Shown: positions 50,271 through 58,406 of the stretch, piece after piece
Layout: every line of letters starts with the position of its first letter
Position numbering within the stretch: the first letter of the stretch is position 1
Assembly (NCBI RefSeq): GCF_001657485.1
Contig: NZ_LXFU01000048.1
Coordinates: 1 to 64,000, forward strand
DNA from: Rhizobium sp. WYCCWR10014
GTDB lineage: Bacteria > Pseudomonadota > Alphaproteobacteria > Rhizobiales > Rhizobiaceae
Direction: 5' to 3'
Length of the DNA stretch: 64,000 nt
The notes under the pieces: model-generated
Database searches by the model: none
What the model saw: only the letters and a program-made list of their open reading frames with translations
What the model was told of the DNA's origin: nothing
Translations under genes and position numbers: made by a program

Positions 50271-51140
50271 ATGAACTACCGCCACATCTATCACGCGGGC
50301 AACTTTGCCGATGTGCTGAAACATGCCGTGCTGACGCGGCTGATCCGCTACATGCAGAAGAAGGATGGCGGATTCCGCGTGCTCGACACGCATGCCGGCA
50401 TCGGGCTCTACGACCTCTCCTCCGAAGAAGCGCAGAAAACCGGCGAATGGGTCGATGGCATCGGCAAGCTGATGGAGGCAGACCTCGGCCCTCAGGTTTC
50501 CGAACTGCTGGAGCCCTACCTCTCGGCAATCCGCGAACTCAACCCTGAGGGCGGCATCCGCTTCTATCCCGGATCGCCGAAACTTGCGCGCATGCTGTTC
50601 CGGCCGCAGGACCGGCTGTCGGCGATGGAACTGCATCCCGAGGACTACGTCAGGCTGCACCGGCTTTTCGAGGGCGATCACCACGCCCGCATCACCGAGC
50701 TTGATGGCTGGCTGGCGCTCGGCGCGCATCTGCCGCCGAAGGAGAAGCGCGGCATCGTGCTGGTCGATCCGCCCTTCGAGGAAGAGGACGAATATCAGCG
50801 CCTGGCCGAGGGCCTGGAAAAGGCCTATCGGCGCTTTCCCGGCGGTACCTATTGCCTGTGGTATCCGCTGAAGAAGGGCGCGCCGATCAAGGAATTCCAC
50901 GAGACACTGCAGGCGCTCGACATCCCGAAGATGCTTTGCGCCGAACTTGCCGTTCGCAGCGACCGCGGCATTACCGGACTGACCGGCTCAGGCCTCGTCA
51001 TCGTCAACCCGCCTTTCACGCTGAAGGACGAGTTGCACCAATTGCTGCCCGCGTTGAAGGACCATCTGGCGCAAGACCGTTTCGCCTCGCACCGTGCCTT
51101 CTGGCTGCGCGGCGAGAACAAGGCGGTGAAGGACGATTGA
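50271..51140 (+). CDS. rlmJ: 23S rRNA (adenine2030-N6)-methyltransferase RlmJ
   Basis: RlmJ methylates A2030 of 23S rRNA. The 289-residue protein begins MNYRHIYHAGNFADVLKHAVL, the family signature, and has VLDTHAGIGLYDL near 37-50 for AdoMet and VLVDPPFEEEDEY near 163-176 with the DPPF catalytic motif. It faces the oxidoreductase gene divergently with about 80 bases between. Its end is followed by a GST gene. Confidence 0.93.
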   Translation: MNYRHIYHAGNFADVLKHAVLTRLIRYMQKKDGGFRVLDTHAGIGLYDLSSEEAQKTGEWVDGIGKLMEADLGPQVSELLEPYLSAIRELNPEGGIRFYPGSPKLARMLFRPQDRLSAMELHPEDYVRLHRLFEGDHHARITELDGWLALGAHLPPKEKRGIVLVDPPFEEEDEYQRLAEGLEKAYRRFPGGTYCLWYPLKKGAPIKEFHETLQALDIPKMLCAELAVRSDRGITGLTGSGLVIVNPPFTLKDELHQLLPALKDHLAQDRFASHRAFWLRGENKAVKDD

Positions 51141-51197
51141 CCAGCTATTCGCCTTCAGGAATAGTCCGCGCGCAGTCCAATTCTCATCAGGTGTCCC

Positions 51198-51794
51198 ATG
51201 AAGCTCCTTTGTTCGCCCGCCTCGCCCTATTCCAACAAGGTGCGGATGGCCGCGCATTTTCTGGGCCTGGAGTTGAACGCCATCCGGGTCGACACCAATA
51301 CCGGACCGGCGATCCTGGTGGACAACAATCCGCTCGGCAAGATCCCGACGCTTCTGACCGATGACGAGGTCTCGATATACGACAGCGTGGCGATCATGCA
51401 TTATTTCGACCGGCTGACGAAGGGCGGGCTCTACCCTTCCAAGAAGGGCAAGCGCACGGATGCGGAAATCCTCGAGGCGCTCTGTGACGGCATCTGCGAC
51501 TGCCTGCTGGCGATCGTCTACGAGCGGCGCTTCCGCGACGAGGAAAAGGTTCACCAGCCGTGGATAGATAGGCAGTGGAAGAAGGCGACGAGCGGGCTCG
51601 CTCATCTCGGCGCCAATCCGCCGAAGCTCAGCAAAAAGCTCAATGGCGGACATTTCGCGTTGGCCGCGACGCTCGATTATCTCGAGCTGCGCTTCAAGGA
51701 CCAGTGGGAAGCCGATCATGCGCCGCTCTTCGACTGGCTGCGGCAGTTCGACAAGAAATTCCCGGCCCATAGCGAGCTCAAGTCTGAGGGCTGA
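51198..51794 (+). CDS. Glutathione S-transferase family protein
   Basis: The 198-residue protein is a GST-like enzyme with an N-terminal thioredoxin-fold half (MKLLCSPASPYSNKVRMAAHFLG, with PASPYSNKV in place of a CxxC motif, and NPLGKIPTLL near 49) and a helical C-terminal half (FALAATLDYLELRF). It lies 57 nt after rlmJ on the same strand. Substrate is not apparent. A hairpin at 51824-51846 stops it and the porin on the other strand. Confidence 0.88.
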   Translation: MKLLCSPASPYSNKVRMAAHFLGLELNAIRVDTNTGPAILVDNNPLGKIPTLLTDDEVSIYDSVAIMHYFDRLTKGGLYPSKKGKRTDAEILEALCDGICDCLLAIVYERRFRDEEKVHQPWIDRQWKKATSGLAHLGANPPKLSKKLNGGHFALAATLDYLELRFKDQWEADHAPLFDWLRQFDKKFPAHSELKSEG

Positions 51795-51823
51795 ACGACG
51801 GGAAACAAAAAGCGGGCAGCAAA

Positions 51824-51846
51824 AAGCCGGGCGACGTGCCCGGCTT
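51824..51846. terminator. Bidirectional terminator between GST and porin genes
   Basis: Exact arms AAGCCGGGC (51824-51832) and GCCCGGCTT (51838-51846) with a 5-base loop and flanking A and T runs lie between the convergent stops. Confidence 0.85.
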
Positions 51847-51871
51847 CTTTATGTCAGTATGTTCAGTCGGC

Positions 51872-52507
51872 TTAGAACTTGACGCCGATACCGAGCTTGA
51901 CGCTGTTCTCGTCGTAACCGCGCGAGAAGCTGCCGGAGTCGAGGTCGTAGTCCTTGCTCTGGTAGTCGGTGTAGCGATATTCGAGGCGCGTCGTGATGTT
52001 GTTGGTCACGAAGGCTTCGACACCGGCGCCGACCGTATAACCGAAGTTCGTCTTGCTTTCGTCCGAGGTGTCGTCGGAAACCTTGACGTCGCCGATGGCA
52101 AGACCGGCCGTGCCGTAGAGCAGGAAGGGGTTCATGTCGTAGCCGACGCGGCCACGGACGGAGCCGTTCCAACCATACTTGTTCTTGACGCCGCCTGAGG
52201 AAACGTCGTCGCCGCTGTAGCCGAGATCGGATTCAACGCCGTAGACGATCTGGCCCGCCTGCCAGTTGTAGCCGGTGAAGACCTGGCCACCGAAGCCATA
52301 GGTGTGACGGTCGGAACCGAAGTCACCCATGTTGTAGGTGCCGGCGCCGCCGAGGTAAAAGCCTTCCCAGTTGCCTGCCGGCTTGACTGGAGCGTCCTGG
52401 GCGACCGGTGCTTCCGGAACCTGGTCGACGGCATCAGCCGCCTGAGCTGCCGAGACGCCCGCAATTGCAAAAACGGAGGCCATGAGGCCAGCAATGAGTA
52501 CACGCAT
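51872..52507 (-). CDS. ropB: RopB/Omp25-type outer-membrane beta-barrel protein
   Basis: The 211-residue protein begins with a Sec signal (LIAGLMASVFAIAGVSAAQA, cleavage after AAQA near 23). Then come a short Pro/Val-rich region and an eight-stranded barrel (NWEGFYLGGAGTYNMG..., YGVESDLGYSGDDV, TNNITTRLEYRYTDY) that ends in Phe, as required by the barrel assembly machine. It matches the Omp25/Omp31/RopB surface proteins of Rhizobiales. It is probably strongly expressed. The ropB symbol is by similarity of pattern only. Confidence 0.85.
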   Translation of the reverse strand: MRVLIAGLMASVFAIAGVSAAQAADAVDQVPEAPVAQDAPVKPAGNWEGFYLGGAGTYNMGDFGSDRHTYGFGGQVFTGYNWQAGQIVYGVESDLGYSGDDVSSGGVKNKYGWNGSVRGRVGYDMNPFLLYGTAGLAIGDVKVSDDTSDESKTNFGYTVGAGVEAFVTNNITTRLEYRYTDYQSKDYDLDSGSFSRGYDENSVKLGIGVKF

Positions 52508-52872
52508 ACTTAGTCTCCTTTCAGTCCCGCGCCGCTTGTCATCTGTCTATCAGTGAAGCATTGGCGGGATATTGCCAGATGTCCCTTCCGGATCGAGACT
52601 GAAATTGGAACTCAAATGCGGATTTGAAAGAGCCAAATTGTGATATCATTGTGGCTGCCGCATGGCTGAAATTCGATGTTGCTTTAACGCAACATACATT
52701 TCATTAACCCTACTGAAGTGTTAAACCGACAATACTTATTTTAGGAAATCGCATTCTTAAATAATACATAGAATATCCAGTTCCCGGCCGCAACCGCAAC
52801 GGCCTATTTATATAATCTCCGTCGGCGCCTATATAGTCTGCAGACAGACTCGCGGGATCAGAAGGCAAGATT
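52508..52872. other. Porin / reductase divergent promoter region
   Basis: These 365 bases carry the promoters of the porin and the reductase gene and no gene of their own. They are more AT-rich than neighbours. A TCAAAT (52612-52617) / ATTTGA (52622-52627) inverted repeat with a 4-base spacer lies about 110 bases upstream of the porin start. Confidence 0.4.
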
Positions 52873-53640
52873 TTGAAGCACAAAAGACTTCGCTCGGCCC
52901 TTATAACAGGGGCTGCTAAAAGAATAGGCCGGGCAATTGCCGAAGACCTTGCTGCAAATGGCTTTTCCGTTGCGATCCACGCGAATGGCTCCATCGGCGA
53001 GGCCGAAGAGCTGGTGGCGGAATTGCGGCGGAAGGGGTATCGGGCGATCGCCCTGCAGGCAGACCTCACCGATATCGGCGAAACGGGCGAGCTCATTACA
53101 AGGGCGTCGGAAGCGCTCGGGCCGCTCGATCTGCTCGTCAATAATGCGTCGGTCTTCCAGCATGATTCAGCGCGTAGTTTCAATGCCGCCACCTGGGCAT
53201 TGCACTTCGACCTGCATGTCCGTGCGCCCTCTATCCTTGCGGCGGCCTTCGCGCAGCAGATGCCCGCTGAGGCGGCTGGGCTGATCGTCAATATCATCGA
53301 CCAGCGGGTTTGGGCGCTGAGGCCCAGCTTCTACTCCTATACCCTCTCCAAATCCGCGCTGTGGACGGCGACGCAGACGCTTGCACAGGCATTGGCGCCA
53401 CGCATCCGCGTCAATGCCATCGGCCCCGGCCCGTCGATGCCGAGCGAGCGGCAGGCGATGGAGGACTTCCAAGCGCAGGTCTCAGCCCTTATCTTGCAGC
53501 AAGGGCCGGCGCTGAAGGAATTCGGACAAACGATTCGCTTCCTTTACGACACGCCCTCGATCACCGGCCAGATGATTGCCCTCGACGGCGGCCAGCACCT
53601 CGCCTGGCAAACGCCCGATGTGGCGGAGATTACGGAATGA
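52873..53640 (+). CDS. Short-chain dehydrogenase, FolM/pteridine reductase-like
   Basis: The 255-residue protein has the N-terminal Rossmann motif TGAAKRIGRAIA (near 12-23), of the TGxxxRxG form found in pteridine reductases, NNAS near 90, and the YTLSK catalytic pair near residue 157-161. The region NIIDQRVWALRPSFYSY fits FolM-type enzymes, which reduce dihydromonapterin or dihydrofolate. The start is TTG at 52873 with GAAGG upstream. It overlaps uvrC by 4 bases (ATGA). Confidence 0.85.
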   Translation: MKHKRLRSALITGAAKRIGRAIAEDLAANGFSVAIHANGSIGEAEELVAELRRKGYRAIALQADLTDIGETGELITRASEALGPLDLLVNNASVFQHDSARSFNAATWALHFDLHVRAPSILAAAFAQQMPAEAAGLIVNIIDQRVWALRPSFYSYTLSKSALWTATQTLAQALAPRIRVNAIGPGPSMPSERQAMEDFQAQVSALILQQGPALKEFGQTIRFLYDTPSITGQMIALDGGQHLAWQTPDVAEITE

Positions 53641-55679
53641 ACGGACGAAAGCTGCCGGATGGCGGCGTTCTCTACGACGAGACGGATGAAAGCGAAGACG
53701 ATATCGAGGTGGAAGGCGACGCTTCCGTCGCCGCGCCGCTTGCGGCGACGGTCGACTGGAATGCGGGCAGCCTCAATGAAACCGGGCTTCTCGGCGCGGA
53801 CCTGATCGGCGAATTCGTCAAGCGGCTGCCGAACAGCCCCGGCGTCTACCGCATGTTCAATGCCGAGGGCGACGTGCTCTATGTCGGCAAGGCGCGCAGC
53901 CTGAAGAAACGTGTCAACAATTACGCCGTCGGTCGAGTGCATTCCAACCGCATCGCCCAGATGGTGCGTCAGACGGCGAATATGGAGTTCGTGACGACTC
54001 GCACGGAAACTGAAGCGCTGCTGCTGGAAGCGAATCTGATCAAGCGCTTGCGGCCGCGCTTTAACGTGCTTTTGCGCGACGACAAGTCCTTTCCCTATAT
54101 CCTCATTACCGGCGACCACCGGGCGCCGGCGATCTTCAAGCATCGCGGTGCGAGAGCGCGAAAGGGCGACTATTTCGGCCCCTTCGCTTCGGCCGGCGCG
54201 GTCGGGCGCACGATCAATTCGCTGCAGCGCGCCTTCCTGATCCGCACCTGCACCGACAGCGTCTTCGAAACGCGCACGCGGCCCTGCCTGCTCTACCAGA
54301 TCAAGCGCTGTTCCGGGCCGTGCACCCACGAGGTGAGCGATGGGGGGTACGGCGAACTGGTGCAGGAGGCGAAGGACTTTCTGTCCGGCAAGAGCCAGAA
54401 GGTGAAGTCGCATATGGCCGAGGCCATGAACCAGGCGGCCGAGGACCTCGACTTCGAGCGGGCTGCGATCTATCGTGATCGCCTGGCAGCACTGTCGCAT
54501 GTGCAGAGCCACCAGGGCATCAATCCTGTTGGAGTCGAGGAGGCTGACGTTTTCGCCATCCATCATGAGGGTGGCATCTCCTGCATCCAGGTGTTCTTCT
54601 TCCGCACCGGCCAGAACTGGGGCAACCGCGCCTATTTCCCGAAGGCCGATCCGCAGCTTTCGAGCGCCGAAGTGCTGAATTCCTTTCTCGCGCAGTTCTA
54701 CGACGACAAGCCGGTGCCGAAGCAGATCATGCTGTCGCAAACGGTCGAGGAGCTGGAACTGCTTGCCGCAGCACTCAGCGAAAAGGCCGGCCACAAGGTT
54801 TCCATCCTGGTGCCGCAGCGCGGCGAGAAGCGGGATCTGGTCGACCATGTCGTCGGCAATGCACGCGAGGCGCATGGGCGAAAGCTTGCCGAGACGGCGT
54901 CGCAGTCGCGGCTGCTCGAAGGTTTCAAGGAGACATTCGGACTTACCTATGCACCGCAGCGCATCGAGATCTACGACAACTCGCATATCATGGGCACCAA
55001 TGCCGTCGGCGGCATGGTGGTCGCGGGGCCGGAAGGTTTCGTCAAGAACCAGTACCGCAAGTTCAACATCAAATCGACCGACATCACGCCCGGCGACGAC
55101 TTCGGCATGATGAAGGAGGTGATGACGCGGCGGTTCTCGCGGCTGATCAAGGAGGAAGGCATTCCTGACCGGACGGCGCAGGTGGCCACGCCCGATGCAG
55201 CCGACATGCCCTTCCCAACCTGGCCCGACGTGATCCTCATCGACGGCGGCCAGGGGCAGATGACGGCGGTGCGCGCCATCCTTGCCGAACTCGGCATCAC
55301 CGACAGCGTGACGGCGATCGGCATCGCCAAGGGTGTCGACCGCGATGCCGGGCGCGAACGCTTCTTCCCGCCGGGACGCGAGAGTTTTACGCTGCCGCCG
55401 CGCGATCCGGTGCTCTACTTCATCCAGCGCATGCGCGACGAGGCGCACCGTTTCGCGATCGGCTCGCACCGGGCACGGCGCAAGAAGGAAATGATCAAAA
55501 ACCCGCTCGACGAGATCGGCGGCATCGGCCCGTCGCGCAAACGCGCGCTGCTCCAGCATTTTGGCACAGCGAAGGCGGTTTCGCGCGCCGCCCTGTCCGA
55601 CCTGATGACGGTGGAAGGCATATCGGAAGCGGTCGCCAGGCAGGTCTATAATCATTTTCACGACGACGCCGCGAAATAA
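53637..55679 (+). CDS. uvrC: UvrABC excinuclease subunit C
   Basis: UvrC makes both cuts around DNA damage. The 680-residue protein has a GIY-YIG nuclease domain starting SPGVYRMFNAEGDVLYVGKA near 65-85, a UVR helical motif AAEDLDFERAAIYRDRLAAL near 265-285, the RNase H-like half (IEIYDNSHIMG, ILIDGGQGQM) and two C-terminal helix-hairpin-helix units (IGGIGPSRKRALLQHFG). It has an N-terminal acidic extension of about 60 residues compared with E. coli. ATG 53637 overlaps the reductase TGA. Confidence 0.95.
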   Translation: MNGRKLPDGGVLYDETDESEDDIEVEGDASVAAPLAATVDWNAGSLNETGLLGADLIGEFVKRLPNSPGVYRMFNAEGDVLYVGKARSLKKRVNNYAVGRVHSNRIAQMVRQTANMEFVTTRTETEALLLEANLIKRLRPRFNVLLRDDKSFPYILITGDHRAPAIFKHRGARARKGDYFGPFASAGAVGRTINSLQRAFLIRTCTDSVFETRTRPCLLYQIKRCSGPCTHEVSDGGYGELVQEAKDFLSGKSQKVKSHMAEAMNQAAEDLDFERAAIYRDRLAALSHVQSHQGINPVGVEEADVFAIHHEGGISCIQVFFFRTGQNWGNRAYFPKADPQLSSAEVLNSFLAQFYDDKPVPKQIMLSQTVEELELLAAALSEKAGHKVSILVPQRGEKRDLVDHVVGNAREAHGRKLAETASQSRLLEGFKETFGLTYAPQRIEIYDNSHIMGTNAVGGMVVAGPEGFVKNQYRKFNIKSTDITPGDDFGMMKEVMTRRFSRLIKEEGIPDRTAQVATPDAADMPFPTWPDVILIDGGQGQMTAVRAILAELGITDSVTAIGIAKGVDRDAGRERFFPPGRESFTLPPRDPVLYFIQRMRDEAHRFAIGSHRARRKKEMIKNPLDEIGGIGPSRKRALLQHFGTAKAVSRAALSDLMTVEGISEAVARQVYNHFHDDAAK

Positions 55680-55799
55680 CCGGCGTCCGTCGCAAATTCC
55701 ACGCAAAGGCGGTGAAAAGACAGAAAGAATATTGACGGTCCGCAGCCAAAGCCGTCATCTACCGCATCGGCCCGAGCATGATGCGGAGGTTCTAGAGTG

Positions 55800-55842
55800 T
55801 TACAGCGTCCTTTGCGCATCTAAAAGACGTGCGGCGCTGTAG
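55800..55842. repeat. RIME-like palindrome between uvrC and pgsA
   Basis: A copy of the TTACAGCGTCCTTTGCGC...GCGGCGCTGTA palindrome lies 121 bases after uvrC and about 30 bases before the pgsA start. It carries two changes in its central stem (TGCGCATC...GACGTGCG). A short GAGCATGATGC at 55774-55784 is a fragment of the other repeat family. Confidence 0.7.
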
Positions 55843-55870
55843 CAGCGCCTCAATTCAGAGAAACGATCCC

Positions 55871-56461
55871 ATGGCATCGCGTGCGTACAGCATTCCCAAT
55901 CTCCTGACCTACGGCCGCATCCTCGCCGTACCGCTGATCGTTCTCTGCTTCTTCATCGAGGGCAGGCTGTCGATCAGCAATACGGCGCGTTGGGTGGCGC
56001 TGTGGATCTTCGTCATCGCCTCGCTCACCGATTTCCTCGACGGTTATCTCGCGCGCATCTGGAACCAGACGTCGAATATCGGCCGCATGCTCGATCCAAT
56101 CGCCGACAAGCTGCTGGTCGCCTCGATCCTTCTCCTGGTCGCGGCCGACCAGACCATCGCGGGCTGGTCGATCTGGGCGGCGATCACCATTCTCTGCCGC
56201 GAGATCCTGGTGTCGGGACTACGCGAATATCTGGCGGCGCTGAAGGTCAGCGTGCCGGTGACGCGGATCGCCAAATGGAAGACGACGCTTCAGCTCGTCG
56301 CCATCGCCTTCCTGCTCGCCGGCCCGGCCGGCGACGAGATTTTCCCTTATACGACGCAGACTGGAATCGCGTTGCTGTGGATCGCGGCACTGCTGACCAT
56401 CTATACCGGCTATGACTATTTCCGCGCCGGGGTGAAACATATCGTGGATGACGAGGAATGA
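55871..56461 (+). CDS. pgsA: CDP-diacylglycerol-glycerol-3-phosphate 3-phosphatidyltransferase
   Basis: PgsA makes phosphatidylglycerol phosphate in the inner membrane. The 196-residue protein has several hydrophobic helices and the CDP-alcohol phosphotransferase signature DFLDGYLARIWNQTSNIGRMLDPIADK near residue 54-80 (D-G...A-R...G...D...D). The start MASRAYSIPNLLTYGRI is canonical; a longer frame adds 14 residues. Its end overlaps moaD by 4 bases. Confidence 0.94.
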   Translation: MASRAYSIPNLLTYGRILAVPLIVLCFFIEGRLSISNTARWVALWIFVIASLTDFLDGYLARIWNQTSNIGRMLDPIADKLLVASILLLVAADQTIAGWSIWAAITILCREILVSGLREYLAALKVSVPVTRIAKWKTTLQLVAIAFLLAGPAGDEIFPYTTQTGIALLWIAALLTIYTGYDYFRAGVKHIVDDEE

Positions 56462-56712
56462 CGCGGCTTGTCTATTTCGCCTGGGTGCGCGAGCGCATCG
56501 GCAAGGGCGAGGAGGAGATCGACCTCCCCTCCTCCGTCGTCACCGTCACCGATCTCCTGAATCATTTGAAGACGATGGGTGAAGAATATGAGACCGCACT
56601 TCAATATCCCGAGGTGATCCGCGTGGCGCTCGACATGGAGCATGTCGAGCATGACGAACCGATATCGGGCGCCCGGGAAATCGGGATATTTCCGCCGATG
56701 ACGGGGGGATGA
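56458..56712 (+). CDS. moaD: Molybdopterin synthase small subunit
   Basis: MoaD is the ubiquitin-like sulfur carrier of molybdopterin synthase. The 84-residue protein has a beta-grasp sequence and ends PPMTGG, with the C-terminal Gly-Gly that is thiocarboxylated. It overlaps pgsA by 4 bases. Its partner moaE lies 258 bases downstream, separated by MITE copy 3, an unusual gap for this pair. Confidence 0.94.
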   Translation: MTRLVYFAWVRERIGKGEEEIDLPSSVVTVTDLLNHLKTMGEEYETALQYPEVIRVALDMEHVEHDEPISGAREIGIFPPMTGG

Positions 56713-56725
56713 GGCGGTGATGGTG

Positions 56726-56920
56726 GTGCCGTGTCGCTACCCCCCTCTGTCCTGCCGGACATCTCCCCCACAAGAAGGGAGATTGGCTGGAAGCACGAAC
56801 GTCCCCAAGCAATCCACGTCGCAGCCCGGCAAAACTGTAGATGGGCACGATGGTCAAGCCACGCGTAATCTGCCTCCTTGGGGAGATGCCCGGCAGGGCA
56901 GAGGGCGGGTGGCACGGCAC
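56726..56920. mobile_element. Palindromic MITE-like element, copy 3, between moaD and moaE
   Basis: Inverted arms lie at 56726-56784 and 56867-56920, starting GTGCCGTG and including CTACCCCCCTCTGTCCTGCCGG and CATCTCCCCCACAAG, with a core of about 82 bp that differs from the other copies. The right arm is more decayed. The element lies 14 bases after the moaD stop and 50 bases before the moaE start. Confidence 0.78.
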
Positions 56921-56970
56921 GCCCTCTCCATAGGCTCCGCTACGACATCAAAGCAGTTGGGGATGTTATC

Positions 56971-57432
56971 ATGACCGTCACCCCCACCATCCGCGTCCAG
57001 CGCGAAGACTTCGACCTGCAAGCCGAGGTCGATCGCCTCTCCAAGGGCAAAGCCGGCATCGGCGCCGTCGTCACTTTTTCCGGCCTCTGCCGCGATGAAG
57101 GCGGCACGCTCGCGGCACTCGAACTAGAGCATTATCCCGGCATGGCCGAAGCGGAGATGCAGCGCATCGGCGATCTTGCCATCGGGCGTTTCGGACTTCT
57201 CGGCCTCACCGCCATCCACCGCTACGGAAAGATCGCCGCCGGCGAGAATATCGTGCTCGTCGTCGCAGCCGCGCCGCACCGGCAGGCGGCGTTCGACGGC
57301 GCCAATTTCGTCATGGATTTCCTGAAGACTGCAGCCCCCTTCTGGAAGAAGGAGCATGCCAGGGATGGCGCCACCGGCGACTGGGTCGCGGCGAAAGACG
57401 CGGACGACACGGCGCGCGACAAGTGGAAGTAA
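56971..57432 (+). CDS. moaE: Molybdopterin synthase large subunit
   Basis: MoaE binds MoaD and inserts sulfur into precursor Z. The 153-residue protein has the family pattern GIGAVVTFSGLCRDEGG (near 30-45), LELEHYPGMAE, IHRYGKIAAGENIVLV, and FLKTAAPFWKKE (with the active-site Lys) near 115-130. The start MTVTPTIRVQRED at 56971 was chosen; the longer frame begins inside the mobile element. It is read from a transcript that must pass the palindromic element. Confidence 0.94.
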   Translation: MTVTPTIRVQREDFDLQAEVDRLSKGKAGIGAVVTFSGLCRDEGGTLAALELEHYPGMAEAEMQRIGDLAIGRFGLLGLTAIHRYGKIAAGENIVLVVAAAPHRQAAFDGANFVMDFLKTAAPFWKKEHARDGATGDWVAAKDADDTARDKWK

Positions 57433-57441
57433 ATTGGTAAA

Positions 57442-58341
57442 TTAGAGCACCACTCGCTCCCTGCGGCTCATCACCAAGAGCAGGACGAGCAGCGAGAAGA
57501 CGACCAGATCCCGCCAGACGAAGGGGCCGTAGGCGCCCCACATGGTTTCGACGACGGCAAGCCCGGCGGCACCGCCTGCCGAGCGCAGCGGATCGGAATA
57601 GCCGCCAACGGCTGCGATCAGCAGCACCTTCAGCCCGAACATCAGGCCGGCGCCGAAATCCATCGAACCGTAATAGAAGGTGGCGAGGATGCCGCAGATC
57701 GTGGCGACGAGGGCTGCGGCCCCGTAGGCGACAAGGAAGACGCGGTTGGCGCTGGTGCCGCAGAGCTCGGCGGCCAGCGGATCATCGGTGACGGCGCGCC
57801 AGACGCGACCCCAGGCCGTGCGCCTCAGGATCAGCGTACCCACCGCGACGATGGCGCACATCAGTGCGGTGTTGATCAGCTGGATATGGGTGAGCGTCAC
57901 CTTGAACGGGCCGTCGTTCCAGAAGACGACCGTGTCGTTCAGGAACGGCGGCAGCCAGATGGCGCGGGTATCGGCGGCAAGCCGGGCGGTCTCCATCAGG
58001 ACGATCATGATGCCGAGGGCCGCGACGATGACCGTATTCGGCGATTTGCTGACCAGCGGCAGCATGATTGAACGGCCGATCCATAGGCCCGCCGCCAGCG
58101 AATAGACGATGGAAGCGCAGGCACCGACGACAAGGGCCGCCGGCAGCACCAGCCAAAACCTGACATAGGCGAGTTCGGTGAAGAGCAGCAGGATCTGGCC
58201 CGCGAAGGCAAAGATCGCCCCATAGGTGATGTCAGCCCGCTTCGTCACGCCGAAGGCGACGGCATAACCGAAGGCAAGCGCGGCATAGAGGGCGGCCAGC
58301 GGAACCGCATTCGCCAGTTGCTGCAGAAGATAGGCGGCCAT
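57442..58341 (-). CDS. LivH-type branched-chain amino acid ABC permease
   Basis: The 299-residue membrane protein has about eight hydrophobic segments and the LivH features: LANAVPLAALYAALAFGYAVAFGVTKRADITYGAIFAFAG at the start and LMFGLKVLLIAAVGGYSDPLRSAGGA near 237-262 (the EAA-like loop). Normally it works with LivM, LivG, LivF and a binding protein; none is beside it. ATG 58341 has GGAG eight bases upstream; a GTG at 58350 is less likely. It is divergent from the CGNR regulator gene, with a palindrome between. Confidence 0.86.
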   Translation of the reverse strand: MAAYLLQQLANAVPLAALYAALAFGYAVAFGVTKRADITYGAIFAFAGQILLLFTELAYVRFWLVLPAALVVGACASIVYSLAAGLWIGRSIMLPLVSKSPNTVIVAALGIMIVLMETARLAADTRAIWLPPFLNDTVVFWNDGPFKVTLTHIQLINTALMCAIVAVGTLILRRTAWGRVWRAVTDDPLAAELCGTSANRVFLVAYGAAALVATICGILATFYYGSMDFGAGLMFGLKVLLIAAVGGYSDPLRSAGGAAGLAVVETMWGAYGPFVWRDLVVFSLLVLLLVMSRRERVVL

Positions 58342-58362
58342 TCGAGACACTCCGCGTCACCA

Positions 58363-58402
58363 AAATTATAACTGGCAAAACCTATTTCACCAGTTATAAT
58401 TT
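58363..58402. promoter_or_regulatory. Perfect 13-bp palindrome between divergent permease and CGNR genes
   Basis: Arms AAATTATAACTGG (58363-58375) and CCAGTTATAATTT (58390-58402) are exactly complementary with a 14-base spacer. They lie between the permease start (58341) and the regulator start (58407). The position overlaps both promoters, so it is a strong operator candidate for the regulator. Confidence 0.65.
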
Positions 58403-58406
58403 CATC

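Noticed and set aside
53544..55706. 720-codon minus-strand frame opposite uvrC
   Set aside because: Same reason: it mirrors the third-position GC bias of uvrC and has no domain or start signal.
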